From contig NZ_AXAE01000005.1 of NCBI RefSeq assembly GCF_000472705.1, positions 434,001-498,000 of the forward strand: a DNA stretch of 64,000 bases, read 5' to 3'. The stretch's first letter is position 1; each line of letters opens with the position of its first letter. Both the position numbers and the translations under genes were made by a program. Origin of the DNA: Mesorhizobium erdmanii USDA 3471 (lineage in GTDB: Bacteria; Pseudomonadota; Alphaproteobacteria; Rhizobiales; Rhizobiaceae). This document shows, in pieces, positions 1 to 8,433 of this stretch. The notes under the pieces were generated by a model. That model had not been told where the DNA came from and did no database searches. It saw nothing but the letters and a program-made list of their open reading frames with translations.

Positions 1-881
1 GCTGGTTGGCGGCCCTCGATCAGGGCGGCCAATGCCGTACGCAGATCGGTCTTGCCGCGCCTGATCTCGCCGACGCCGTGTTCGATGTCGATGCGGCCGG
101 CATTGTGAGCATCGAACATCGTCGCCACCAGTTCGGCGTAACTCGCGCTGATGCCGCCGCCGACGAGCGCGGGAACCCAGTCCTGCCTCGGCAATTGGCG
201 TGCGACGATCTCCCGGCCGGCTATCTCGCCAATCGTCCGCGCCACATCGGTTGCGCTGTAACGATCGGGTCCCTCGGCATGGACCACGCGCAGCGCCTCG
301 CCGCTGCCGGAAAGGAGAAGATCGGCCGACAACAGGCCGACATCGCCAGCCGACACCGTCGGGAACAGTTTGGAGATGGGATGATGCAAGCTCGGCAGCA
401 CGCCCGTCTCGATCGCGCGGCCGACCAGCCGGTTCCAGTTCTGCATGTGCTCGGCTGAGCGCAGCAGCGTGAGCGCCGCCGGTATGGTCTTCAGTTGCGA
501 TTCCAGATGATGGAAGGCGAGCGTGATGCCGGTGCCGGCGGCGAGCTCGGCGCCATAGTCCGAGATCGCCAGAATGCTCTGCGGCCGGGTCTGACCGAGT
601 GCGTCGACGACGGATTTGATGGTGTCGTCCATCTCCGCCGATGCATCTTCGGCCCGGACACCGGTCGGGCAGATGACTTGGACGGCGGTGGCGCCCTTTG
701 TTGCCCGCGCCAGGGCCGCGGCGTCGCGCAGATCGGCAATTTCCACTTCGCAGCCGAGGACACGGAACTCTTCGCCGCGCGAGGAATTTCGTACCACGGC
801 TCTGACCGGAACGTCATGTCTACGCAACGCACCGATGGTGGCCCGTCCGATTTTTCCCGCCGCACCCAAAATGACAAACAT
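1..881 (-). CDS. NmrA-like NAD(P)-binding protein, C-terminus cut by window edge
   Basis: I read this frame directly from the reverse strand; it stays open to the left edge. The protein starts MFVILGAAGKIGRATIGALR, an N-terminal Rossmann GxxGxxG nucleotide site, and continues with the layout of the NmrA/SDR-atypical family (quinone-reductase-like or redox-sensing proteins). No YxxxK catalytic pair is evident, as is usual for this subgroup. The start at 881 has AAGGA seven bases upstream; an in-frame ATG at 896 is possible but has a poorer site. An AraC regulator lies just upstream on the same strand and may control it (inference). About 293 residues are visible and only the last few should be missing. 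Substrate unknown. Confidence 0.8.
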   Translation of the reverse strand, partial: MFVILGAAGKIGRATIGALRRHDVPVRAVVRNSSRGEEFRVLGCEVEIADLRDAAALARATKGATAVQVICPTGVRAEDASAEMDDTIKSVVDALGQTRPQSILAISDYGAELAAGTGITLAFHHLESQLKTIPAALTLLRSAEHMQNWNRLVGRAIETGVLPSLHHPISKLFPTVSAGDVGLLSADLLLSGSGEALRVVHAEGPDRYSATDVARTIGEIAGREIVARQLPRQDWVPALVGGGISASYAELVATMFDAHNAGRIDIEHGVGEIRRGKTDLRTALAALIEGRQP

Positions 882-1024
882 GCCCTTATCCTTCATTCTC
901 ACCAATGGAGGACAGGAATGCCGGATCCGAGGGCTGAGGTCGCCCAGATATGGACGGTGGAAGACAAAAACGGATGATCGGTTCTGAAAACTGGCAAACC
1001 TGGGAAAAAATGCCGGACAGCCGG

Positions 1025-1852
1025 CTAGCGCTGCATGCGGATCAGGGCGCCCGGCGTGACGCCGAGGATGCGCTTCATGCTTTGGGCCATATGGCTCTGA
1101 TGCGCGAAACCTGCTTCGAGCGCGATTTCGCTCAGCGGCATTTTCCCCTGGTCCAGCAACGCTTTGGCCCGCTCGACCCGGCGATGGATGACATATCGGT
1201 GGGGCGGCATGCCGAAGGTGCGGCGAAACAGCACTTTCAGATGCGAGACACTGATGGCTGCCACCTGCGCCAGTTCATCCAGCGAAAGATCCTGATCGAG
1301 ATTGGCTTCGATGAAATCTGCCAGCCGGTGCTTCTGGCCGGGGGAAAGCGCTTGCATGGCTCGAACATCCGGTCTTGATGCAGCACCCTGGATGACCCGC
1401 ACCGCCAACGCCCTGGCCAGGCTTTCGAAATACAGCCGGTCGGATGGCACGTCCGGGCTCAGCCCGGTCGCCAATGCGTGGGCGATATGTTCTATCCTTG
1501 GGTCGCGGCGCTGGAACTGCGGACGAACAACGACCCGGTCCGGATCGATTTCGAGATCCTCGGCGGCACGGCGGACCAGCGCCGGGCTGACCCACAGTCG
1601 CAGGATGGTGCAATCCGCGTCATCCTGCCAGTCGCCTTCGAGCCCGGCGGGCACGATGTCGATGTCGCCGTCCGACTGGACCCGACGGTGATGTTTGTCG
1701 TCGCAATTGCACGACGCATTGACTGGTGCTCCAACATGGACTCCAAGCCGATGGTTGATGGATGCGGGCACATAGTGGGTTACACCTGCGGTAATCCTTC
1801 GCGACTCAACCGCAACGCCGATCGTTTCCAGCCAGTTGTCGTGCATGGTCAT
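1025..1852 (-). CDS. AraC-family transcriptional regulator
   Basis: 275 aa. The C-terminal 100 residues hold the double helix-turn-helix of AraC/XylS proteins: a first helix set near LSLDELAQVAAISVSHLKVL and a second near PLSEIALEAGFAHQSHMAQS, followed by the usual GVTPGALIR tail. The N-terminal part is a cupin-like effector domain without a clear ligand signature. The start at 1852 (MTMHDN) or the ATG six bases further in are both possible. It lies 143 bp upstream of the NmrA-like gene on the same strand, so that gene is a plausible target. Effector unknown. Confidence 0.85.
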   Translation of the reverse strand: MTMHDNWLETIGVAVESRRITAGVTHYVPASINHRLGVHVGAPVNASCNCDDKHHRRVQSDGDIDIVPAGLEGDWQDDADCTILRLWVSPALVRRAAEDLEIDPDRVVVRPQFQRRDPRIEHIAHALATGLSPDVPSDRLYFESLARALAVRVIQGAASRPDVRAMQALSPGQKHRLADFIEANLDQDLSLDELAQVAAISVSHLKVLFRRTFGMPPHRYVIHRRVERAKALLDQGKMPLSEIALEAGFAHQSHMAQSMKRILGVTPGALIRMQR

Positions 1853-2059
1853 TTCTTCGCGTTGGCCGCCTCCTGCATCATATCGTGCCGGTCGGCGAAA
1901 TTAACAGGCTTGGACGTGCCTGCGCACAACCCAAAGCCAATTGCGGCATGAATGCGGCATTCAGTTGCGGTTCAGCTTCCATCTCATATAAGCTCCATGC
2001 AAAGGGCGAAAATGCCTTGCGAAATGCAACAGAGGCGGTGGGAACACCGATATTGCAAA

Positions 2060-2323
2060 ATGTGGAAGTCTCTCGTCGCTGCCGTCGCCATGCTCGCCGT
2101 GAGCGGCTCGGCCCATGCCGCCAGCGCGGTCAACAAGGACGCCGAGACCCGCACGCTGGTCGTGACGGAGGGCGGCAGCAAGACCGAACTCGCGCTGGCC
2201 GCCGGTGAAACCGTCGAGTTCTGCCAGAGCGGCTGCTTCGTTACCTTGCCCAATGGTGATCTTGAAGCCCTGACGGGTTCGGAAATCCTCGAGATTTCCG
2301 GCGGCGTCGCCCGCATCAAGTAG
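2060..2323 (+). CDS. small secreted protein, unknown function
   Basis: 87 aa. I chose ATG 2060 rather than the longer frame from 1952 because it gives a textbook signal peptide (MWKSLVAAVAMLAVSGSAHA, cleavage after AHA). The mature part is about 67 residues, acidic, with two cysteines in a CQSGC pattern that could bind a metal or form a disulfide. No family recognised. It stands alone and is followed by a clear hairpin terminator, so it is probably a monocistronic periplasmic protein. Confidence 0.6.
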   Translation: MWKSLVAAVAMLAVSGSAHAASAVNKDAETRTLVVTEGGSKTELALAAGETVEFCQSGCFVTLPNGDLEALTGSEILEISGGVARIK

Positions 2324-2342
2324 TAACAAGGGCATAGTTGGA

Positions 2343-2367
2343 AAGGCCGGGCATTTGCTCGGCCTTC
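2343..2367 (+). terminator. hairpin terminator after the small secreted protein
   Basis: AAGGCCG and CGGCCTT form a 7-bp stem around a 10-base loop, 20 bp after the stop codon. The T tract after it is weak, so termination is likely but not certain. Confidence 0.6.
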
Positions 2368-2548
2368 TATCGTTTCCGGTAGCAGTTACTTAACAATGGC
2401 GCCGGAAATAGCTGTGCGGCAGCCGCCTGCAACCAGGCGTTTTAACGTTCGCTACGCTATACCCCGCTATACCAGCCCCAAGACGCCGAAACACGGTGCG
2501 CTACGAGATTCCGGTTTACCGGAAAACGGCGGCAGGGGCAGGACGTAG

Positions 2549-3982
2549 ATGGATGCGCGGTCGGACAGGAACGCAATACCGCTTGCGGTCGATCTCGACG
2601 GTACGCTGATCGCGACCGACCTGTTGTGGGAGGGCTTGTTCCTTCTGCTCAAGAAGAATCCGCTCTACATCTTGCTGGTGCCGTTCTGGGCGGCCGCCGG
2701 GCCGGCGCGGTTGAAGCAGGCCATCGCGCAGCGCATCGATATCGACCCCGCGTCGCTGCCTTATCGCGCGCCGCTGCTCGATCGGCTCCGCACTGAGCAC
2801 GCCGAGGGCCGCAAGATCGTGCTGGCGACCGGCACGCCGCGTAAGTTCGCCGAAGCCATCGCGTGCCACCTCGGGATCTTCGACCGGGTGCTGGCGACCG
2901 ATGGTCTCGACAATCTCACCTCGGGCAAGAAGCGCGCCTCGCTGGTCGCTGCCTATGGCGATGGCGGCTTCGATTATGCCGGCAACAGCCACCACGACCT
3001 CCAGGTCTTCGATGCCGCGCGCAATGCAATCGTTGTCGCGCCCGACCGCCATGCCGCGCGCTGGCAGGCGGCGCATGGCGCCGAAACGATGCCGGCGCCA
3101 AAGCCGACGTTGCGGACCATCGTCAAGATGCTGCGCGTGCACCAATGGCTGAAGAACTCGCTGATCGCCGTGCCGATGGTGCTGTCGCACGAATATTTCA
3201 ATTCCAACATGATCTGGGAATGCCTGCTGGCGTTCATCTCATTCAGCGCGGTGGCGTCGGCGATCTACATCCTCAATGATTTCTTCGACCTAGCGCTCGA
3301 CCGCAAGCACGTCACCAAGCGCAACCGGCCGTTCGCCAGCGGCGCGCTGTCAATCCCGTTCGGTCTCGGCGCGATCGCGGTTCTGCTGGCGATCGGCATC
3401 GCCACCGCACTCTTCCTGTCGCCCGAATTCCTGGCGGTGCTCGTCGGTTACATGGTCGTCACCACGGCCTATTCGCTGTCGTTCAAGCGCATGCTGCTGG
3501 TCGACGTGCTGACGCTGGCCGGGCTCTATACAATCCGCGTGATCGCCGGCGCAGCGGCGACCGGCGTCGACGTCTCGTTCTGGCTGCTCGCCTTCTCGAT
3601 CTTCTTTTTCCTGTCATTGGCGCTGGTGAAGCGCTTCGTCGAACTTAGAACCACCGCCATCCCGCCCGGCGAACGCATTGCCGGCCGCGGCTATCGCACC
3701 GAAGACCAGGAGATCGTCGCCCAGGCCGGCATGGCGTCGGCCTTCTCCTCGGCGCTGGTGCTGGCGCTCTACATGGACAGTGTCGCGGTGCGCGAACTCT
3801 ATCCGCATCCGTGGCTGATCTGGCCGCTGCCGCCGATCGTTCTTTACCTCACCATGCGTGTCTGGATCCTGGCACGCCGCGACGAGATGCATGACGACCC
3901 GGTCGTCTTCATCATCCGCGACTGGCGCAGCCAGATCGTGGTTCTGATCGGCGCGGTGCTGCTGGTCATCGGAGGCTGGTAG
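2549..3982 (+). CDS. HAD phosphatase-UbiA fusion: polyprenyl-phosphate phosphoribosyltransferase
   Basis: 477 aa, two domains. Residues about 10-190 are a HAD phosphatase: DLDGT gives Asp15/Asp17, with a SGKK region and a GNSHHD loop further on. Residues about 200-477 are a UbiA membrane prenyltransferase with eight or nine helices; NDFFDLALD at 243-251 is the Mg-prenyl-diphosphate motif, followed by KRNRPFASG. The stretch around YSLSFKR and IRVIAGAAATG matches what I recall of mycobacterial decaprenyl-phosphate 5-phosphoribosyltransferase (Rv3806c). That enzyme joins PRPP to a polyprenyl phosphate, and the attached HAD domain could remove the 5-phosphate, so one protein may do two steps. The DprE1-like oxidase starts 2 bp after its stop, which strongly supports this role. 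AGGAC precedes the ATG. Azorhizobium NoeC, used for Nod-factor arabinosylation, is from memory a related protein. Confidence 0.85.
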   Translation: MDARSDRNAIPLAVDLDGTLIATDLLWEGLFLLLKKNPLYILLVPFWAAAGPARLKQAIAQRIDIDPASLPYRAPLLDRLRTEHAEGRKIVLATGTPRKFAEAIACHLGIFDRVLATDGLDNLTSGKKRASLVAAYGDGGFDYAGNSHHDLQVFDAARNAIVVAPDRHAARWQAAHGAETMPAPKPTLRTIVKMLRVHQWLKNSLIAVPMVLSHEYFNSNMIWECLLAFISFSAVASAIYILNDFFDLALDRKHVTKRNRPFASGALSIPFGLGAIAVLLAIGIATALFLSPEFLAVLVGYMVVTTAYSLSFKRMLLVDVLTLAGLYTIRVIAGAAATGVDVSFWLLAFSIFFFLSLALVKRFVELRTTAIPPGERIAGRGYRTEDQEIVAQAGMASAFSSALVLALYMDSVAVRELYPHPWLIWPLPPIVLYLTMRVWILARRDEMHDDPVVFIIRDWRSQIVVLIGAVLLVIGGW

Positions 3983-3984
3983 GC

Positions 3985-5334
3985 ATGACCGAACATTTTC
4001 GAAGCTTCGGCCTCGTCACGCCGCCGACACCAGGAGCGATCCACGCCGACGATGCCATCGCGCTGCTGAAGGGCGGCCAGGCGAAGGACCGATCGCTGCT
4101 CGCTTATGGCAATGGTCGTTCCTATGGCGATTCCTGCCAGAACCATGCTGGCGCGGTCGTCGACATGCGGAGCCTGAACCATATCCGCGCCTTCGACGCC
4201 GAGACCGGTGTGCTCGAAGCGGATGCGGGCGTGCTGCTTTCGGATATCATCGCGCATGCAGCACCCCATGGCTTCTTTCCAGCGGTGGTTCCGGGTACGC
4301 AATTCGTCACGCTCGGCGGCTCCATCGCCAATGACGTGCACGGCAAGAACCACCACCGGCGCGGTACGTTCGGCTGCCACGTCGAGAGCTTCACGCTGCT
4401 GCGCTCCGACGGCAAGACCTACCGCTGCTCGGCCACGGACAATCCGCGCCTGTTTGCGGCGACCATTGGCGGCATGGGGCTGACGGGCCTGATCCTGTCG
4501 GCCTCGATCCGGCTGACGCGGGTGCAGTCGCTCGACATCGTCGAGAAGGCGACGCCGTTCCGCGATCTCGGCGAATTTTTCGATCTGGCCGCCGCGGCGG
4601 ATCTGGCCAATGAATATGCGGTCGCCTGGATCGACCAGCTCGCCGGCGGCCGCGGCTGCGGGCGCGGGCTGCTGTTTACCGGCAACCATGCCGAGCATGG
4701 TTCACATGTGGCCTCGCGCGCCGGCCGCAATCTTTCCGTGCCGTTCCAGCCGCCGTTCAATGTGCTCAACCGGCCGTTCCTGACCGCTTTCAATGCCACC
4801 TACCGGTGGAAGAAAGGCCGGGCGGCCGTGCCGCGCCAGACCAGCTACCACGGTTTTTTCTTTCCGCTCGACGGTATGCGCGACTGGAACCGGCTTTATG
4901 GCCCCAAGGGGCTGTTCCAGCACCAGAGCGTGGTGCCGCAACAGGCTGCGCGCATCGTCGTGCCGGAATTGCTCGCGGCGGCCCGGCAGGCCGGGCAAGG
5001 GTCGTTCCTCACCGTACTGAAACGCTTCGGTTCGATCCGCTCGCCGGCGCTACTGTCGTTCCCCAGGCCAGGTTACACGCTGACGCTGGATTTCCCCAAC
5101 CGGGGCGAAAAGACGTTGAGGCTGCTTGCTGTACTCGACCGCATCACGGTCGAGGCGGGTGGGGCGGTCAACCCCTACAAGGATGCGCGCATGAGCGCTG
5201 CGACCTTCGCCGCCTCCTTCGCGGACTGGCCGAGGCTGGAGGCGCTGCGCGACCCCGCCTTCATGTCCGATTTCTGGGCGCGTACGGCCGGCAGCATCGA
5301 CCTCAAACGGCGTGGCGCCGAAGCAGCCGAATAG
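3985..5334 (+). CDS. DprE1-like FAD-dependent polyprenylphosphoryl-ribose 2-oxidase
   Basis: 449 aa of the vanillyl-alcohol-oxidase/FAD_binding_4 fold. GNGRSYGD at 42-49 and HGKNHH at 119-124 are the FAD-contact motifs of decaprenylphosphoryl-beta-D-ribose 2-oxidase; the C-terminal ALO-like part has WNRLYGPKG and NPYKDAR, with Lys399 where mycobacterial DprE1 has Lys418. The reaction in the family is oxidation of the ribose C2 hydroxyl to a ketone, the first half of ribose-to-arabinose epimerisation. The segment GYTLTLDFP puts Thr367 where DprE1 has Cys387. It is translationally close to the UbiA gene (2 bp), so they form one operon. After it comes a 123-bp AT-richer gap before the flippase, which could hold an internal promoter. 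Confidence 0.85.
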   Translation: MTEHFRSFGLVTPPTPGAIHADDAIALLKGGQAKDRSLLAYGNGRSYGDSCQNHAGAVVDMRSLNHIRAFDAETGVLEADAGVLLSDIIAHAAPHGFFPAVVPGTQFVTLGGSIANDVHGKNHHRRGTFGCHVESFTLLRSDGKTYRCSATDNPRLFAATIGGMGLTGLILSASIRLTRVQSLDIVEKATPFRDLGEFFDLAAAADLANEYAVAWIDQLAGGRGCGRGLLFTGNHAEHGSHVASRAGRNLSVPFQPPFNVLNRPFLTAFNATYRWKKGRAAVPRQTSYHGFFFPLDGMRDWNRLYGPKGLFQHQSVVPQQAARIVVPELLAAARQAGQGSFLTVLKRFGSIRSPALLSFPRPGYTLTLDFPNRGEKTLRLLAVLDRITVEAGGAVNPYKDARMSAATFAASFADWPRLEALRDPAFMSDFWARTAGSIDLKRRGAEAAE

Positions 5335-5457
5335 ATAAAATAGGAATAAATCGTGGTTAGCAAATAGTTAAATCTGAAGTTTACTCAAAACACTATCGTG
5401 AGTTCACGAAATCTTTTCAGGTTTGTATTAGTCGACGATACGGGCGGGTGATTTGGC

Positions 5458-5883
5458 ATGAAATATATCGTCTTCATACTCTTTACGGTCATGACTAATG
5501 CCGCTGCGCAGCTTATGCTGAAGCAAGGCATGATGTCGCTTGGGCCGATCTCGTTCGAGGGCGTCAATCCGCTCGTCAAGCTCCTACAGATCGTCTTCAG
5601 TCCCTGGGTGTTCCTCGGCCTTTGCACCTTCGTCATTTCCATGGCGTCGCACCTCTATGTGCTGTCCAAGGTCGAGCTTTCCTTCGCCTATCCGTTCCTC
5701 AGCCTGGCTTATGTCGCTGTCGCCATCTTCGCCTATTTCGTCTTCCGCGAGGATCTCAATGGATGGCGCATCGCCGGCATCGCCTTCATCTGCGTCGGCA
5801 CGGTGCTGATTGCGCAAAGCGGGCGAGGGCATGAAGACCAGACCGCTTCCATCAAGATCCCTGCAAACGAGACCGTTCGATGA
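5458..5883 (+). CDS. SMR/EamA-type four-helix membrane protein, ArnE-like flippase
   Basis: 141 aa with four predicted transmembrane helices (about residues 3-22, 45-66, 72-93, 98-118) and a short charged tail. The order of motifs (NAAAQLMLKQGM in helix 1, SKVELSFAYPFLSLAYV in helix 3) is that of the small-multidrug-resistance-like subunits ArnE/ArnF, which move undecaprenyl-phosphate-aminoarabinose across the inner membrane. Next to genes that make a lipid-linked pentose, a flippase for that lipid is the best guess (inference). Its stop overlaps the start of the next gene by 4 bp (ATGA), which implies translational coupling. GGGCGGG precedes the ATG at a slightly long distance. Confidence 0.75.
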   Translation: MKYIVFILFTVMTNAAAQLMLKQGMMSLGPISFEGVNPLVKLLQIVFSPWVFLGLCTFVISMASHLYVLSKVELSFAYPFLSLAYVAVAIFAYFVFREDLNGWRIAGIAFICVGTVLIAQSGRGHEDQTASIKIPANETVR

Positions 5884-6887
5884 GACATGTGATTTTCGGC
5901 GGTGACGGCTTCGTCGGCCGTCACCTTGCCCTGAAGCTCGTGGCCGATGGCGAAGAGGTCGTCGTCGCCGATATCGTCAAGAGCGACCTGCCGCATTACC
6001 GCAACGTCCGGTTCGCCCGTTGCGACGTCACCGATCCTGCCTCGGTCGCCGCCGTCGGGCTGAAGGCCGACGACATGGTCTACAATCTGTCGGCCAAGAT
6101 GCTGTCGCCGATCCAGGTGCGCGCCAAGCGGCACGATTTCTTTTTCCCGGTCAACTTCCATGGCACCGAGCACATCATGCAGGCCATGGACAAGGCAGGT
6201 GCCCCAAAACTTGTCCACTACACGACCGACATGATCTACGGCCACACGATCACCCAGCCGATGACCGAGGACCATCCGGTCGCGCCGCTCGGCGAATATG
6301 GCTGGTCGAAGCAAAAGACCGAGGAACTGGCCGCCGAATGGCGCCAGCGCGGCATGTCGATCTCGCTGTTCCGGCCGCGCCTGATCATCGGCCCCGGCCG
6401 GCTCGGCATCCTCGAAAAGCTGTTCAAGCTGATCGACTGGAACCTTCCGGTGCCGATGATCGGGTCGGGCAAAAACCCCTATCAGTTCATCTCGGTATTC
6501 GACTGCGCCGAAGCCGCGCGCGCCGCCTGGAAGGCCGGGGTGCCCAACGAGGCCTATAATCTCGGCTCGCTCAATCCGCCGCCGGTGAAGAAGCTGCTCG
6601 GCGACCTGATCCGGCATGCCGGGTCGAAGTCGCTGCTGATCCCGACGCCCGGCTGGGCGGTCAAGCGCACGCTCGATTTGCTCGACCTGATGAACATGCC
6701 GATCATGGACCCGGAGCAATATCTGATCGCCGACGAGGAGTGCGTGCTCGACGTGTCCAAGGCCGAGCGTCAGCTCGGCTGGGTGCCGCAATATCGCGAC
6801 GAGGACATGCTGATCGCCGCCTACAGCGAATACCGCGCCAACAAGGCCGGTCCCGCCGTCGCCGCCAAACATGTGCCCGCCGAATAG
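5880..6887 (+). CDS. extended SDR: NAD-dependent nucleotide-sugar or lipid-sugar epimerase/reductase
   Basis: 335 aa. GGDGFVG near the N-terminus is the NAD-binding Rossmann motif; TTD near 119 and YGWSK form the Ser/Thr-Tyr-Lys catalytic set of extended short-chain dehydrogenases. The domain layout is that of sugar 4-epimerases and 3-beta-HSD-like reductases. In mycobacteria the ketone made by DprE1 is reduced by the classical SDR DprE2; no classical SDR is seen here, so this protein is the only dehydrogenase in the cluster that could do that job, though it could instead act on a nucleotide sugar. Coupled to the flippase gene by ATGA overlap. Exact substrate not known. Confidence 0.7.
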   Translation: MRHVIFGGDGFVGRHLALKLVADGEEVVVADIVKSDLPHYRNVRFARCDVTDPASVAAVGLKADDMVYNLSAKMLSPIQVRAKRHDFFFPVNFHGTEHIMQAMDKAGAPKLVHYTTDMIYGHTITQPMTEDHPVAPLGEYGWSKQKTEELAAEWRQRGMSISLFRPRLIIGPGRLGILEKLFKLIDWNLPVPMIGSGKNPYQFISVFDCAEAARAAWKAGVPNEAYNLGSLNPPPVKKLLGDLIRHAGSKSLLIPTPGWAVKRTLDLLDLMNMPIMDPEQYLIADEECVLDVSKAERQLGWVPQYRDEDMLIAAYSEYRANKAGPAVAAKHVPAE

Positions 6888-6948
6888 CGGGTTAGCCAAG
6901 CAGTTCACGGCGCACGACGCTGGTCGTCAGCGCGGACAGGAGATTGAA

Positions 6949-8421
6949 ATGACCGTCATGGCCAAGCCCAAACAGGCGAATGCTCGCACCCTGGTCAGCG
7001 CGCCGGCGCTGTCGCCCGCCACCATCGCCAAGCCCGATCTGATCAGCGTCGAGCAGGCCAAGGCGATGGACGTCGCCCGCATGACTGATCTGTTCAAGGC
7101 GCATCTCAACCCCGGCCAGCTGCATTTCATGAAGCTGCTAGGCTTCCACAAGATCAAGATCGAGCGTGCCGAGGGCATGTTCTACATCGACCAGAACGGC
7201 CGCAAGATCCTCGATTTCTTCGGCGGCTTCGGTTCTCTTGCCTTCGGCCACAACCACCCGCGCATCCTCGAAGCACGCAAGAAATTCCAGGAGGAGAAGC
7301 GCCAGGAGATCGCCATCGCCTTCATGTCGCAATATGCGGCAGCGCTCGCCCACAACATCGCCAAGTGCTCGCCCGGCGATCTCGACATGGTGTTTTTGGG
7401 TTCGTCCGGCTCCGAAGCGATGGAAGCGGCGGTGAAGCTTGCCGAACGCGCCGCCGGCCCGAAGCGGCCGAAGATCGTCTATGCCGAGAATTCCTTCCAC
7501 GGCAAGACCAAGGGCGTGCTCGGCATCACCGACGGCCAGCTCTACCGCGCCGACTTCAAGGTGGCCGACAATACGGTGCGCATTCCCTTCGGTGACATCG
7601 AGGCGGTCGAGCGCCTGTTCCGTGGCGATCCGGAGGTCGGCGTCATCGTGCTCGAAACCATCCAGGGCGGTGGCGGCATCATCCAGGCAGAGGCGCAATA
7701 CTGGCAGAAGCTGCGGGCGCTGTGCGATCAGCATGGCGTTCTGTGGGTCGCCGACGAAGTGCAGTGCGGCTATGGCCGCTCCGGCCGCTTCTATGCGTTC
7801 GAGCATTACGGCGTCGTTCCCGACGTGACGGCGTTGGCCAAGTCGCTCGGCGCCGGCAAGGCGGCGGTCGGCGCGATGATCGCGCGCCGCGAGGTCTACA
7901 TGAAGGCCTATGGCACGCCGAAGACAGCGATGATCCATGCCATGGCGACCTTTGGCGGCATGGGCGAGGCCTGCGTCACCTCGATCGAAGGCCTCAACGT
8001 GCTCTATGACGAGGGGCTGATCGACAATGCCGCCGTCACCGGTGACTATCTGCTCGCCCGCCTCCAGGCGCTCAAGGACAAATATCCCAAGATCATCAAG
8101 GATGTGCGCGGCAAAGGCTTCATGATCGGGCTGGAGTTCCACGACTTCTCGCAGACCTTGCCGATGGTGTTGCGCCCGATCGTCAGTGTGCTCGACGACA
8201 AGCTGAAGGGATCGCTGTCGGGATTCGTCGGCGCGCTGCTCTTGCGCGATTACGACGTGCTCGTCGCCTTCACCGAGTACAATCGCAACGTCATCCGGCT
8301 CGAGCCGCCGCTGATCTGCCAGCGCGAGCATGTCGACTGCTTCGTCGATGCCTTCGACAGCCTGTTGTCGCGCGGCATCGTTTCGATCGTGAAGGATTTC
8401 GTCAAAAGCCAGGTTCGTTAA
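6949..8421 (+). CDS. class III PLP aminotransferase
   Basis: 490 aa from ATG 6949, which has AGGAGA eight bases upstream; a longer frame from 6871 overlaps the SDR gene and has no such site. Motifs of subgroup II (acetylornithine-type) aminotransferases are in order: GSSGSEAMEAA, FHGKTKG, DEVQCGYGRSG and the Schiff-base lysine Lys298 in ALAKSLGAG. The N-terminal 45 residues are extra and low in complexity. It follows an oxidase that makes a keto sugar, so an amino-sugar product is possible; a simple amine or amino-acid substrate cannot be excluded. From memory it also resembles the HpnO aminotransferases of aminohopanoid synthesis, but no hopanoid gene is near. Confidence 0.75.
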   Translation: MTVMAKPKQANARTLVSAPALSPATIAKPDLISVEQAKAMDVARMTDLFKAHLNPGQLHFMKLLGFHKIKIERAEGMFYIDQNGRKILDFFGGFGSLAFGHNHPRILEARKKFQEEKRQEIAIAFMSQYAAALAHNIAKCSPGDLDMVFLGSSGSEAMEAAVKLAERAAGPKRPKIVYAENSFHGKTKGVLGITDGQLYRADFKVADNTVRIPFGDIEAVERLFRGDPEVGVIVLETIQGGGGIIQAEAQYWQKLRALCDQHGVLWVADEVQCGYGRSGRFYAFEHYGVVPDVTALAKSLGAGKAAVGAMIARREVYMKAYGTPKTAMIHAMATFGGMGEACVTSIEGLNVLYDEGLIDNAAVTGDYLLARLQALKDKYPKIIKDVRGKGFMIGLEFHDFSQTLPMVLRPIVSVLDDKLKGSLSGFVGALLLRDYDVLVAFTEYNRNVIRLEPPLICQREHVDCFVDAFDSLLSRGIVSIVKDFVKSQVR

Positions 8422-8433
8422 ACGCAAAGTCCG

